64,000 bases of DNA from Crambe crambe (lineage: Eukaryota > Porifera > Demospongiae > Poecilosclerida > Crambeidae). Location of the stretch: assembly GCA_963924555.1 (NCBI GenBank), contig OZ004598.1, forward strand, positions 2,070,501-2,134,500, in the 5' to 3' direction. Under the pieces are notes generated by a model. It made no database searches and was not told where the DNA came from. It saw only the letters and a program-made list of their open reading frames with translations. Shown one piece after another: positions 14,401 through 25,654 of the stretch (position 1 is the stretch's first letter; every line of letters starts with the position of its first letter). The position numbers and the translations under genes were made by a program.

Positions 14401-17400
14401 AGAGATGCCACAAAACGTGAGCATCCCATAGCAAATGAGCTGTGGTATTTTTATATACTGCATCACTTTGGCTTCTAATGTATGCATTTAAGTGTACTTT
14501 TACCGCATAACAGTATTGAATGCTTGAAGCAGGTGGTACTGTCTCCTAGGGCTACCAGAAGATCTACCTCATACAAACAGTGGAGGAGGAAGCTTTTTAA
14601 AAATTATACATTTTTAAAAAAACAATACCGACACAGCAGAGGAGGGAAGCTTTTCAGCTGTTCTTTACTCAGTCTGACCTCTGACTTCATTCTTAGGTCT
14701 CCCTCTTTCATGACCATATCAAAAACAAAACAGCACAAAAATATGTCAAGTCAGAAGGCACTGAGCTCCATTTGGCACCTGCCTGCATGCACTTAGACCA
14801 AAAGGGTTGGTCTGGTGCTACAATCAGCATGATACTTCATGCCTATGCATATGGAAGTTGCATTCCATCTCTTCTTGATAAATGTACTTGTGTATTTATT
14901 CGACATCTGCTCTACGAAGAAGCCCTCAATGATTTTAATCTACAGCCTTAATACAAGGAATTGCTAGCCCTCACCCCGTGCTTACTTCCTTGCGGTGTGA
15001 TGAAGGGAAAAGACGTGGTATATCTAAACGAGTTTAGGTGACCAATCAGGTTGGAACTCTTGGCACCTGTGCCCAAGTGAAATCCTGAAACCAGATTTAA
15101 ACATTGGCACTCGAGCCCAAGGAACTGAATTGTTCAATTAATCTCCATTGAGAAGTTCAGTTCTTGAGTAATTAATTTTTAGTGATTAAAAAACTTGGAA
15201 CAAGTCACTCCACTAATCAGAATGAAGAATAAGTCGTACAGAAAATTACAGACACAACCAATACAGTCTGCTAATAAGAAATCTGTAGTATCCTGACATG
15301 CAGTATATGTCCTGTTTGACTGGAGAATACATGTCCTGTTTGACTGGAGATTTGGCAAGATATGAATGTACACATGTCCGGAAGAACCTAACAATGTGTA
15401 TCCTACATTGACTGGAAAAAGTACAGTTTCAAGCAGCCTCTGCAGCCCACCAGCTCGCACACATATATTACTACATGTGTAGTCCATAATGTAGGACACT
15501 AATGTACGCAAATTGTGTGGGTTTCAGTGACCATACAACATCGTAATAATAACTAAATGAATATTACTCAACAGGATCATCATGATCACTATGTACTCCA
15601 CCTAATTACAAACATTCCATCCTTTCAGCTCAGCATACAAACAAATAAACAAGTGCATATGGTCATTATGCATGTATGATAAACATCTAATCATTATGCT
15701 AAGTATGGTTTATTGGAATCTGAAAAGGTCTCCAGATCAGAAATATATCATGTCATTGTCATTTTCATCTCTCGAAGTGGACTCTCTAGGGGGGGGGGGG
15801 TGGTGGGGGAGCTTAACATTCCCAATCAACATCATCAATCATAGTCATCAAGATTGATTTGTCACCTTATGTCCTCATAGATATACTGTGGTACAGTTCC
15901 TTTGTAAATCCACCCATGCAAACTACTTAGAGCACTGAAGGTCATGCTGTGTGTGTAATATAGTGGTCTTGAGGCACAATATAGCACTCGGTGAACAGTG
16001 CTATAACTATTACATATTCAGGATGCAATGCAATATTCCGATTAGGGACATTTTGAAGGAACCATACTGCTAATACAAATTGAACCTCCGAAGAGTGGAA
16101 ACCTCTTTATTAAGGAAATTATAACTGGTCCCCAATTAAAGTGTCTCATCTAATAATCTATTTATAGTGAAACAAACGATAAAAAAAAAACCAATGATAA
16201 AATATGTAACTCCTGTCCATGATGTATTCTGCTTGGTCAACATGCCATGCAACATACATGCACATGTGCATTGCTTTAAGTAGTCAAACTTGGTCATTGC
16301 ACATGTGAATTCTGCTCTGGACAAGCATGTGTAATGGATTTTTTTTTTTTTTTGAGGGTGCTTTGCACAAGCACATAATTAGCAAATGGACAACAACAAT
16401 CGGTAGCTACACTGTTCTAGTCTGTTAGTGCTAGCTATGAAATAGCAAAACCATCTCACTATTATTATTTTAATATAATTGTATACTTCAATTAGTAGTG
16501 CGTGTAGTAATAGCTATTTCTAAATCAGGATAAGCAGGTTCCGGATAACCAGCAAATATATTCTACGGGTTCACACACAGAGATGAAGTTGGAGAAGGAG
16601 ACACAACAAACCCTCAAAGTCAAGGGAGTGGCCAACTAAACCTTGCAAAATTTACACCAACTGGATGTGGTCTTCACAAAATTAACTATGACAGCAGCTC
16701 TCCAGATTTCCCCACACCATCATAAAGAGATGAACACTACATGATGCATATCATAACATCCCTTGAGTTGAGCCCAAAGCTCAAAACCCGCTTAAATGAG
16801 AGCAAAGACATAGATGTGTACTTTGCGTCACATGATAAAATAAGAATTTCAAGCAATTGAGTAAACAAACACACAAATATCTGTAGTTGAATGAAATTTC
16901 CCTGGGTATCAGATCAAGCTCAGCAAACATCCTGATTCAGAAGCTGAGCAGTGAGGATCGAATCACAGGTCAGACACAATAATGTTGTAACCCCTTCTCT
17001 AAGGAGTGGTCCACATCACAAGGTCGACTAGAATTTCCAGGTCTGGAAATCCCTAACTAGGAAGCAGCTGGTTTCCTTAGTGGTGACCACGAATAAAAAA
17101 TTCCTCCCCCACATAACCTCCCCCACATAACCCTCAGCGCACACTGAAAATGCTTAGTTATAGCAAGTATCGATAATTATTATAGATATTGAGCAGATAA
17201 CTGATGAGCAGGAGGTATTTAAAAGTATCATTCATTTCCTATCATTTATAAAGCAGTTGAGCTAGCTAGCATGTTTCTATACTACAGAGTCCACATGCTT
17301 GGAGAACTCTGAGGTAGCTAATGGCTTCATAAAGCTTGTCATGGCAATACTGTCGTAGACTTGTCACTAAAGACACTCCAGCTAATTATTGATATTCATG

Positions 17401-18977
17401 CTGTTGGATTTCACTTTTTGAAAAGAAAAAAAAATCAATAACTTTTCAGCTGCTGTGTGCTCATAGCTGTTTGAACTGTGGTAAGTGCACTAGCTCCTAG
17501 ATCAAGGCGTGACAGACAGACAGACAGACAGACAGACACACAGAAAAAACGATTACTATAACCCTTGCACATGCACTGAGGGTTAATAAAGTCTACAGTC
17601 TATTACTGGTACCTTCCCATGACACAATAAGTATCAATCATCCATTTTTCATAGCTTTGACTGATAATCTGGGGACTTTCCCATGATGCAAAAATTGCTA
17701 CAATACTCTCAGATTTCTCACTTTTATACACTGCAGTAGATTTTACCTTGAAGAAGTCTCCAAAGCTCCAATTGCCGAGCATTTCAAAGAAGGTGTGGTG
17801 ATAAGTGTCCTTGCCCACGTCATCCAGGTCGTTGTGCTTGCCCCCTGCACGGATGCACTTCTGAGAGTTCACCACACGACGGAGTTTGGCAAAGTCACTG
17901 TTTGGATCCACAGTTCCTTGAAAGATTGGCTTGAACTGGGAGGAGAAAGAAAGAAATGTTGTCAATTGATCTTAGACTAGTGATACCTTAAATACTGTGG
18001 ATGGAAAAAATGGAATAAATTACTACATACTTCTCTGTGGGGATGGCAAGGATGAAGATGTAAGTATGACCTCTACTCCCGAATAAGAATACTTCTGCTA
18101 GATTAGCAAAAATGATTGACCTTATGTTTGCAAAATAACTGTCAATTAATACATCTTCAACCCTAACTAGGAACACTTGTAAATTATGTGGACTCTCTCC
18201 ATCAAGGTCAAAGGTTGAAAATTAAATTGTTAGCTCGACGCATTAGCTAAGGTCTCCCCACCCAGTATTTGCTAGAACTCATAGGAGAATAATAATATTT
18301 TGTTAAAGTACACCAGACGAAAAATTGAATTAATGATTTGTGCACCTGTGGCTACTGAATTGTGCTAATTTTATTCATCGTTCATCCTCAAAATTACTAC
18401 GGTGTAGCCCTGGAAACAGCCGAGCAAGCTGAGCTGGATAATCTCTACCCCTCTCCATCTCTTCTTCTACTCACTAACTTAAAGTAGTACTTTGATGATT
18501 ACCACAAAATAAGGGAAGATGTATAAGGACACTCCCTGATCTCAAGGATATGGAATAGATTCAGACATATCTGTGGGGGCATGATTACAAAAAAAAAAAA
18601 AAAAAAAAATACTGACAAATCATTCTAGGCTTCATCTGATCTCAAGGAGGAAATGGAACAGGTTAAGGTATTATCTGCGTGGGAAGTGATGAAAATATCA
18701 TTTTGATGAGTAAATTTAATAAATTGTGGGGGTGAGGGAGGACCTGATTGTCAAGAGATTGGCATTGTTCTCTGCTGTCATCTCTCATCATTTCCACCCC
18801 CAACCACAACAGCCGCCTTCAAGAACAATCAACAGGAACACACACCCAACCTGCATCATCAAAACACTTAACAGCACACATTTGGATTCCACACCACATT
18901 AGAGAATGAGAAGAACTACGCTGAATCCCCTGAAAGGGCACATATCCTCTCTTGCGCCACAATCCAGTGGGCACAAA

Positions 18978-19030
<53 letters not shown>

Positions 19031-22000
19031 CAATTGACTATCAACTGTTCAGTGGGTACACATTGTCTCTTGCATCACAATCGATGGGTAGGGCAGTGGG
19101 TACACATTCTCTCTCTCTTTCATCACAATTGACTATCAACCGTTCAGTGGGTACACATTGTCTCTTGCATCACAATCGATGGGTAGGGCAGTGGGTACAC
19201 ACTCTCTAATCAACTATTGACTATCAACTGTTCAATTAACTATCAACTGTTCAGTGGGTACACACTCTCTCTTGCATCACAATCGACTATCAACTGAGGG
19301 CAGTGGGTACACATTCTTTCTTGCATCAAATGCTTCATGGGAAGCCACGCATGTACTACTACGACTTTGTAATATGCGGAGGACAGGAGAGGGAGAATTA
19401 GCTAGGGAAACACTGTTATGCCTGCCTGTCATTCTACACCCATGAGTAACTATGGAGATAGTTCCAACAAAAGGAACATTATATCAGCACAGATATAATT
19501 GGTTTTTTAAATGCACACTTAAGATACCTTTATTGTGTCATTTCTTCCCCACACAAAAAGAACTCTTGCTTACAACCTCGCTATCAGATTCAACCTGATC
19601 TATATTTCATTATAATGCCTTTCATCCAACACCAAGCTTGTCTAAATTCCTTTGAATGAATTATAAAAAACCTGCATGTGTCTGGCATGATTCAATTTCT
19701 CAGGACCAAATCTTCTGTGTTGTGGCTATTTTAAAGAGACCTCTGGCATATGGACAACTCATTTATTATAATCTTGGCATACCAAAAGTAGTGTTTGAAA
19801 GAAATAACAGTCTGATGCAAGATGGTCTTATTTTTTACTTTGTCTGGTGCAGTTCCAATTAATAGCCAAGGACACTCGAGTAACATATGGATGTTGAGAA
19901 AAATAATAATATTGAGTCTTAGAATCCCTGTGTGAGGAAATGGGTTTAATCCTTTTCTACAGATGTTGGTTGGGATCATTTTTTTTTTTTAAGTGGCACT
20001 GGCTTATTAATAATCGTTATTTACAATCACATCATTTAGGGAAGAACAAAAAATACAAACAAAAAAAAAAACAACAGGTGATTATAAAAGTTATTTTGAG
20101 ACAGCTGACGAAGGAATGGTTGTAACACGTATGGATCTCTAGGGGTAGTTTTTTCTGTATTAGGATATTGAGGAGAGTTCACCCTGTGTCTGACCCTCTT
20201 AGAAGTGCAGAAGAGTAGGCAGTTTCAGCCTGCCAAGGAAGTATGTATATGAAAAAAGGTCACGGGGAATTGACCCTTGGATCTCTGAACTCTTGATGTA
20301 TAGGGATGTGGGGGGGTGTATGCAAATTATGAATTTAGCCTGAGGGAAGTACATTAATTTTGACCCTTGGATTAGATTCTGAACTCTTGATGAATAGGGG
20401 TGTGGGCAAATTATGGGTTTTTAAGTTAGCCTGCATGACTGAGGGAAGTACAATGTATGTGTCCCGAGGAAATTAATTTTGACCCTTGGATCTCTGAACT
20501 CTTGATGTATAGGGGTGTGTATGCAAATTACCGTAGGGATTTTCAGTTAGCCTGCATGACTGAGGGAAGTACAATGTATGGTCCCAAGGAAATCAATTCG
20601 ACCCTTGGATCTCTGAACTCTTGATGTAACGGGATGTGGGGGTGTGTATGAATTTTCAGTTAGCCTGTATGACTGAGGGAAGTACCTATGATGCATGCAT
20701 GAAAAAGGTCCTAAGGAAATTAAACTCTTGATGTATAGAAGTGTGAGGGTATGTATGCATATTTGGAGGTTTTCAGTTTATCGTGAGAGTGAACTGAAGT
20801 GGAAAGTGGTATGTGGAATAAGTTGCATGAAGAGATTTATTTTGTCTGAACTCTCAAGGTGCAAGCATGTGGGTGGGTATGCAAGTTTTGAGGTGTAAAT
20901 TTTGCTTTTTGGATATCTAAACTCTTAATAATGAAGTGGGTAAGCAAATATGGCTCTCAACTGAGAGAAGTGTGGATGACAATATCAGTCCGCATCAAAA
21001 AGTTGGGGTCAACTCTTATCTTTGGGGTTATCAGGTTATCCTATGTTTTGGGGGTTTCAGCTTGTCTCTAAAACTTAGTAATTTTTGACCAGTGTTTCGA
21101 GGTTTCTAGCTTGTCTTTGAAGTGCATGTTAGGGTTGACCAGTGTTTCAAAATATGCAAATTAGCCAGTATTTCGAGGGTTTCAGCTTGTCAGAATGACA
21201 GAGCGGAAGTCCTGTCCTTCAGTAATGTTTCACTAACCCAAAACTGTATTAAATGAGGCGATTATGAAGCAATAATTGTGATTGAATAATTAGTTAGAAT
21301 GGCTTCCTAATTGTACGTAGTGTGTGGTATTTTTGCTAATTGGGGCTGTGGGGAGAATCATTAATTGGAGTGGGCAGGTAGCGGTGATGAATCAACTTTG
21401 TCCTTCCTGAAACTTCACACTAAGGATGTGATGTAGCCAATTCTTAATGTGACTCGCCCATCAATCGAGAATTCTTTTCTTGTAGCCATAGGAGGGTGAC
21501 CACTTTTTCAAGAGAACTCGGTGAAAAACTCTCTTGATCTTGGAGGAGGAAGCGATGGAGAGACTGGCCCTGAGACCTAATTATGAATTTCCTTTGCAGT
21601 GCTCAGCTCAACGCCCACACATTTCCATAAATGGAGTGCCCGTCCCCAAGCCGCAGGGCAGTATACAGTACACCATGGTAACATGCACCAACAAGGAGGT
21701 AGGCCGGTATTCACCTGATTAGCCACATAGACTAAACAGGATTTTCATTTCCGACCCACATCTAACAGACATCATCATCTTATGCCATCTGCAAAGACAG
21801 CAATCCAGTAGTGACACACCTTACATCACATCACAAGACCTGCTCTTTAATTAGAACAGTATGGTTCATCCTTACAAGGTATTGAATTAATAGGGTTGCA
21901 TTGTCTAAGTTTCAGACCTTCCTCAGGATAAAATCACACGCACACATGCACACAGAGTTTTGCAAACAGTGATGACTGGTATTGGACCTACTGCAATGAT

Positions 22001-23849
22001 ATCACTAATATATACAGTAACTGCTTAAGGTCAACAGTTCCTTATATGTAAGTATCGAAAGGACATGGTTCATTATTTGATTGCATTACACAAGAAAGCA
22101 CAAATTACATACCAAGCAGATATTTCAAAATGTTTCTGCTTTTGTAGGTACTAAATTTAGAGCTTTGTACTACTAGAATATCCAAAAATTAAATCTTCAC
22201 CCATTGCATAGAAAACACAGATAGTTCAGTAAGGCTGGCAGGACTCAATTTTATCTTATTCTGTAGTGATATTCAATGGTGACAACCTTTACCTATCACA
22301 TCTAAATCAATTACATGTGCACATGAATAATATATAGTTCCAGAACTGCACAATCATGCTATTATTTTAAATGCGCATATTGCATGGTTCTCTCTTCTGC
22401 ATGCTTGCAATAAAGCCATTTGTGCAACACAGCAGTTTGCCCTTGAAAAAAAAAGAAGATGGAACTATCAAAGTTCTCTTCAATGGAGGAATAGAACAAG
22501 GTTAATTAACATTCTGTCAACTATAAAGGAAAATCCTCATACCAGTTATCAGATCCCATCATTTCATTAGGTGTTATCTACATTTCTGTTCGTTTGTTTG
22601 TTTGACACTGACTGAAGGATGTCTCCATAGACCAACACCTTAATAGCCTAATAAATATAGATACTGGCATACTGCCACAGGACCAAACAAGAGTTTATTT
22701 ATCCATCACAATGATACTGCCAACTCCTTCATACACCCCTCTCCCTCAACATGAATTGGACGTTTATTTCTTCTTTCCTCTAAACTTCTACCAATATGAT
22801 GTCTTATATGTAACACAAACACATAACAAATGTGCATATAAGAAATAAACTTGTGGAGGAATAATATTTTCCCCCAGAAATTATCAACTTTAAGTACTTC
22901 CAAGCATCTCCAAACCCAGGATTTGATTTGTGGAGTACAGAATTACTGTATACTCCTGCATATTCTTGTATTACAACACAGGGCCCAGTAGTACTCTCAT
23001 ACACTGCTTGGGATTTTCTAGGGCCTTAAAGAATTAGCAGATTGCAATAACAAAGAACAGGGCTTCATTTACACTCATATAGAGACCATTCACTGCATTG
23101 TCAGTGGCACTACATGTGACCCCAATCTGAGCCACTCCTTGGAATTAACACTGAATATTCCCACCTTTTGTGCATGTGTTGCATTCACAAATGGCCATTG
23201 CAAGTCCACATGACATTCGCATACACTTTCCTGTTAAACCAATTGTCATTTGACTCAGACACAAGCTTAATTACATAGTAACACAGCAAGAATAAGTAGC
23301 ACTCCAGTTCCATTATTTATGCAGTAAAGGCAGCAGCATTTAATTAATAGGGGTATCATGATTCTCCTCACTTATGTACAGAGGCATCCCATTAGTCAGC
23401 ATGTGATGAAAAGTCCCAAAAAGGTCCATTTCCCCTCACTTTAATCAAGACTTCATCTACTTCTGTTGTTATTGGGAATTCACATCACATGCTGGGGGGT
23501 CTCTTTAATTGAAAGGAAGGAAGGGTCCCTGGTGTATTGAGAAGGGACTTTGTTGCATGCTGGGGATCTCTGTAACTGGACTATTAATAATGACTAGTGC
23601 TGGTGTTGCTATATTGAGGGGAAGGCTAGGGTAGGGTTGCTGTATTAACCCTTGAGACTTTATCACATGCTGGCAGAAACCTCCCAAACAACTAGCTGTG
23701 ATAGGTCCCAACAGTCACAATTCCCAGTAGCAAGATCACAATGATCCTTAACCACATTTTGCTATAGTGGACACAAAATTCTATTTGTTGGTTTATGCAG
23801 TCTAAAAAAAAGTCTCTTTATTCCATAAAAAGTTGGTCACTAAGCCAAC

Positions 23850-23895
<46 letters not shown>

Positions 23896-24670
23896 TAATA
23901 ATAATATACATATGCTCTTACAGGCACTCTAGAGTTTCATTTTTCCCATCTCAATACTGACTATGTCATACTAGAGCAAAAAAAATACATGCCATCTTCT
24001 TTTTCTCAGCCATTGCTCAGCAAACACTGACAGTTTAGTGAGGCCAGCAGAATGGAATGCCATTCTTTTCCTAGCTACATAATTAGACATCACTTAATTA
24101 CTACAATGCATAATATCTTACCCAATACACGCTGCAGAGATAGTTCAGTGAGGAGGCTGGATAGAGCTTAGAAAGGCTTCAAATGTAGCACTAAAGCTAG
24201 CTAGTCAGCCATAAAAGCTTCATGCACAGAGAATCCAATAATATGTGGAAAATCACCAAAGTACTAGGCTTTCGATATTGGCTTTCAAGCTTGCTAATAT
24301 AAACTAATTAAGCTATCTATGCTACCTTTGGTACCTTGTTGCTCTTCCCTAGGCTTTAGTGCTTTATAGCATGGACTAACTTCTCTCTACCTCTGACTCT
24401 AGTTGGAGACCCCGCCCCTTGCACTGCATGGTTCTAAACGGCATTATCATTTTTCTACTTGGTATGCGGTTCAACTTGTAATAATATAATATACATCACA
24501 TCATTCAGCGATACTTATAAACAGACCTGATTCATGCCAGCATTAGCGAACAGGAGGGTGGGGTCATCATGAGGAATGGTGGATGATGTATGGATGTAAT
24601 CATGCTGGCGCTCCAAGAAATAGTCAATGAACATAGTCCGTATTTCCTGACTTTTCAAGTTTGGGTCCAT
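1..24670 (-). CDS. AARS1: Alanyl-tRNA synthetase, 5' part (exons 1-6 and start of exon 7)
   Basis: Charges tRNA-Ala with alanine in the cytosol. Coding exons on the minus strand: 24527-24670, 17747-17935, 12030-12175, 11372-11427, 5971-6106, 1643-1787 and 1-27 (continues left). They join in phase to 281 codons, under a third of a full-length enzyme of about 960 residues. Exon 1 starts [14 protein letters not shown] and contains [13 protein letters not shown]. Exon 2 carries the class II motif 2 region (residues 88-108, [16 protein letters not shown]). Exon 5 has GDTGPCGPC and exon 6 has motif 3, DTGMGLER (239-246). These are hallmark AlaRS blocks. Splice sites are GT-AG, except that exon 6 seems to end at AG|GCAAGT. 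The ATG at 24670 matches the usual eukaryotic N-terminus; no mitochondrial presequence was seen. Introns are large for a housekeeping gene. The editing and C-terminal domains lie outside the window. Confidence 0.95.
28..1642 (-). other. AlaRS intron 6, probable GC-AG intron
   Basis: Between exon 6 (ends 1643) and exon 7 (starts at 27, minus strand). The acceptor reads CTATTTCAG on the minus strand at 28-36. With donor AG|GCAAGT the reading frame continues as ATGMRPYTG, the expected AlaRS sequence. The GT four bases further on would break the frame. The intron contains an imperfect repeat around 1260-1620 (see separate entry). Its open frames at 680-1086 resemble no AlaRS segment. Confidence 0.8.
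1259..1618. repeat. Imperfect tandem repeat with TATCCATAGTGATATCACTGA
   Basis: The core TATCCATAGTGATATCACTG, with small changes, recurs about six times at irregular spacing of roughly 55-90 bases, joined by ATAGCTACC-like linkers. The core contains the palindrome AGTGATATCACT. It lies within AlaRS intron 6. Confidence 0.75.
1788..5970 (-). other. AlaRS intron 5
   Basis: 4.2 kb between exons 5 and 6. A run of about 28 A (T on the transcribed strand) at 1791-1819 directly abuts the exon 6 acceptor. The intron also holds a short (GAAT)n near 3572-3592, degenerate GTGGCTAG(T/C)AAGGC repeats at 4190-4395, and (AAC)n at 5911-5949, just inside the donor of exon 5. No convincing coding exon was seen. 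Confidence 0.8.
5911..5949. repeat. (AAC)n microsatellite
   Basis: Thirteen uninterrupted AAC/ACA units, about 20 bases from the AlaRS exon 5 donor, inside intron 5. Confidence 0.95.
6665..6984. repeat. 28-bp minisatellite, about 11 copies
   Basis: The unit TTTGCTATGCATATGTATAA followed by TGATAGAG (28 bases) repeats about eleven times with almost no divergence. It contains the palindrome TATGCATA. Diverged versions of GCTAGAGTTTG lie to the left (6245-6360) and right (6985-7040), suggesting expansion from an older, scattered motif. Confidence 0.95.
8575..9000. repeat. Degenerate short tandem array
   Basis: The motif (A)AATATAGAGG(T/C)TTAAAGTGT, followed by CCTGATGATAGAGGC, recurs more than ten times with variable spacing. 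It is an old, diverged minisatellite in AlaRS intron 4. Confidence 0.7.
9508..9690. repeat. C-rich degenerate repeat ending in a long C run
   Basis: Repeats of the form ATTGCCCC, ATTATCA and CTGGAATTGC culminate in a run of about 20 C at 9656-9676. Open frames on both strands here are low complexity and not credible genes. Confidence 0.75.
10011..10865. mobile_element. Inverted-repeat element with TTAGGG-like core (possible fold-back or MITE)
   Basis: The left arm (10011-10110) reads AGAAGAATCACAATAAGGAC, then GTTCTTTTCCTAGGGTTAGGG. The right arm (about 10715-10865) carries the reverse complement twice, as CCCTAGGAAAAGAACTGC with TCCTTATTTTGATTCTTCT. The left arm has four TTAGGG-type hexamers. 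The interior (10110-10260) has GGTTGTACAT repeats. No clean target duplication could be assigned, so the element class is open. Confidence 0.55.
11428..12029 (-). other. AlaRS intron 3 with poly-T and pyrimidine minisatellite
   Basis: 602 bases between exons 3 and 4, phase-compatible (residue 160 is split). On the plus strand it holds a long A run (11441-11475), a 44-bp duplication of GAAAAGGAGTTGAAGGGAAA units (11475-11570) and a CT-rich minisatellite (11680-12020). The mature transcript strand is GA-rich across most of the intron. Confidence 0.85.
11680..12020. repeat. Polypyrimidine minisatellite
   Basis: About five copies of a 60-75 base unit built from CCTCTTCCTCCACCCAC, TTTTCTCTTCTCCATTCAAG and CCTCCCTCC. 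It is almost pure pyrimidine on the plus strand, inside AlaRS intron 3. The open frame across it (11668-12054) is low complexity and not a gene. Confidence 0.9.
12176..17746 (-). other. AlaRS intron 2
   Basis: 5.6 kb between exons 2 and 3. It contains (AT)n at 12640-12655, an A run at 13501-13521, a dispersed repeat copy at about 13560-13850 related to 23935-24480, and (GACA)n at 17511-17540. No exon was recognised. Confidence 0.75.
17511..17540. repeat. (GACA)n microsatellite
   Basis: Seven GACA units near the right end of AlaRS intron 2. Confidence 0.9.
18980..19320. repeat. (CT)n followed by a minisatellite
   Basis: About 23 CT units at 18980-19026. They are followed by four to five imperfect units with GTGGGTACACA, TCTCTTGCATCACAATCGA and CTATCAACTGTTCAGT, 60-110 bases each. 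The open frames across it are repeat-derived. Confidence 0.9.
20230..20900. repeat. Imperfect tandem repeat of about 110-150 bases
   Basis: Repeated blocks of GACCCTTGGATCTCTGAACT, then CTTGATGTATAGGGGTGTG, then TTAGCCTGCATGACTGAGGG. About five copies are seen, diverging to the right. Confidence 0.85.
21534..21698 (+). other. Possible isolated exon of unknown gene
   Basis: This stretch is richer in GC than its surroundings and stays open for 62 codons. Inside it, TTTCCTTTGCAG at about 21587 followed by an open segment ending at GAG|GTAGGC (about 21698) looks like an exon with good splice sites. The peptide contains [20 protein letters not shown] do not recognise it. It lies antisense within AlaRS intron 1, with no partner exons found, so it may be a decayed gene piece. 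Confidence 0.3.
22110..24480. repeat. Dispersed repeat copies in AlaRS introns
   Basis: Segments at 22110-22280 and 23935-24480 share blocks such as GATAGTTCAGT(A/G)AGG, GCCATCTTCT and TCTCAGCCATTGCT. A further copy lies at 13560-13850 (GCCATCTTCTAATTCTCAGC, TTGTTGCTCTTC, TAGGCTTTAG). Ends are not defined; an old interspersed element is likely. Confidence 0.5.
23850..23905. repeat. (AAT)n microsatellite
   Basis: About 18 AAT units with one interruption, in AlaRS intron 1. Confidence 0.95.
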
Positions 24671-25654
24671 GTTGGGATTCTGCTTCGTGAAACAGAATCA
24701 GAAGTGGGTGGAGAAATAATATGAGGGTGTGACTTGGTGCCCAATGGAAACGGTGGAAAGGAGGAATGTGCTTCTATAGGAATGCACAAGAAGATTTTAT
24801 AGGTCAATTAGTGTTCTTGGTGCCCAATGGAAATGGTGGAAAGGAGGAATGTGCTTCTATAGGAAGATTTCATAGGTCAATTAGTGCTCTTTGATGTGTG
24901 TTCATATGGCTGGTGCTGCCATGTGGGATTAAGGGTTGCCAAAGGCCCAGTGTTATAACATCTTCTAGCCAACACAGTTGGGCTTTATTATGATTGTGTA
25001 GCAACAAAGTATAGTTAGCATAGCTACAGTTAATAACCACAGGCATTGATTAATATTGAGCTAGCAGCTAGATTTACTATTCAAGTTTTTAGTGCTTGTA
25101 TTTGTAGCTAGCTGGAGCTGTAAGAGATTTAGCTAGCTTGACTAGAGATTAGATAGTTAGTCTAGCCAACTCCAGCTAAATAGCTAGCTAACTATCTAGC
25201 TATCCGTGATTTTGAGCTCACCAGTCTATCAAAGTTCGTGGCTATCGAGAAAAATCCTGTTAATATGAACGAGTAAGAACTCGCTGCTGCTTGTATCAAA
25301 TCTAATGGGCGTCCTGCCTTAGCTAGGGTAGGACAAGGACCTCAGAAAATGCCAAAGGGTATTACACCACAGCTAGGCAACGTGCCTGGTTTCTTTCTTC
25401 TCTGCCTCCACCTAATGCTCATGCGCGCGCGAACATTCCCACTATCCGGCCTGTTGAATAATTATGATTATGAATGCTACTGAAATGTACTGAAGCCATA
25501 ACAGCTTTATAGCGTTATAAAAGCAGTTGCTGCCATGAAGAAGAGGACAACAGTTTCAAATCTTGGAAAGCTATAAAGAACCTAGCAAACTACTTCAATA
25601 AGACAGTTTTCACTGAGAGGATTGAACATATCTACACAATTATATCAACTGGCA
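24671..25654. promoter_or_regulatory. Head-to-head intergenic region between AlaRS and the SMOC-like gene
   Basis: 984 bases separate the two divergent start codons. TATAAAA at 25516-25522, on the plus strand and 133 bases before the SMOC-like ATG, is a plausible TATA box. The AlaRS side contains a roughly 95-base tandem duplication at 24732-24885 (GGTGCCCAATGGAAA units) and then AGCTAGCT-rich sequence. A shared bidirectional promoter is possible but unproven. Confidence 0.55.

Larger units (their letters stand above)
17936..24526 (-). other. AlaRS intron 1, the largest
   Basis: 6.6 kb between exons 1 and 2. It contains an A run (18590-18609), a CT repeat plus minisatellite (18980-19320), a roughly 120-base tandem array (20230-20760), diverged GTTTCAGCTTGTC repeats (21050-21200), a possible unrelated plus-strand exon (21534-21698), (AAT)n (23850-23905) and a dispersed repeat family (22110-22280, 23935-24480). 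Confidence 0.8.

Noticed and set aside
18819..19209. Ser-Leu and Arg-Glu repeat peptides
   Set aside because: Products of the CT microsatellite read on either strand.
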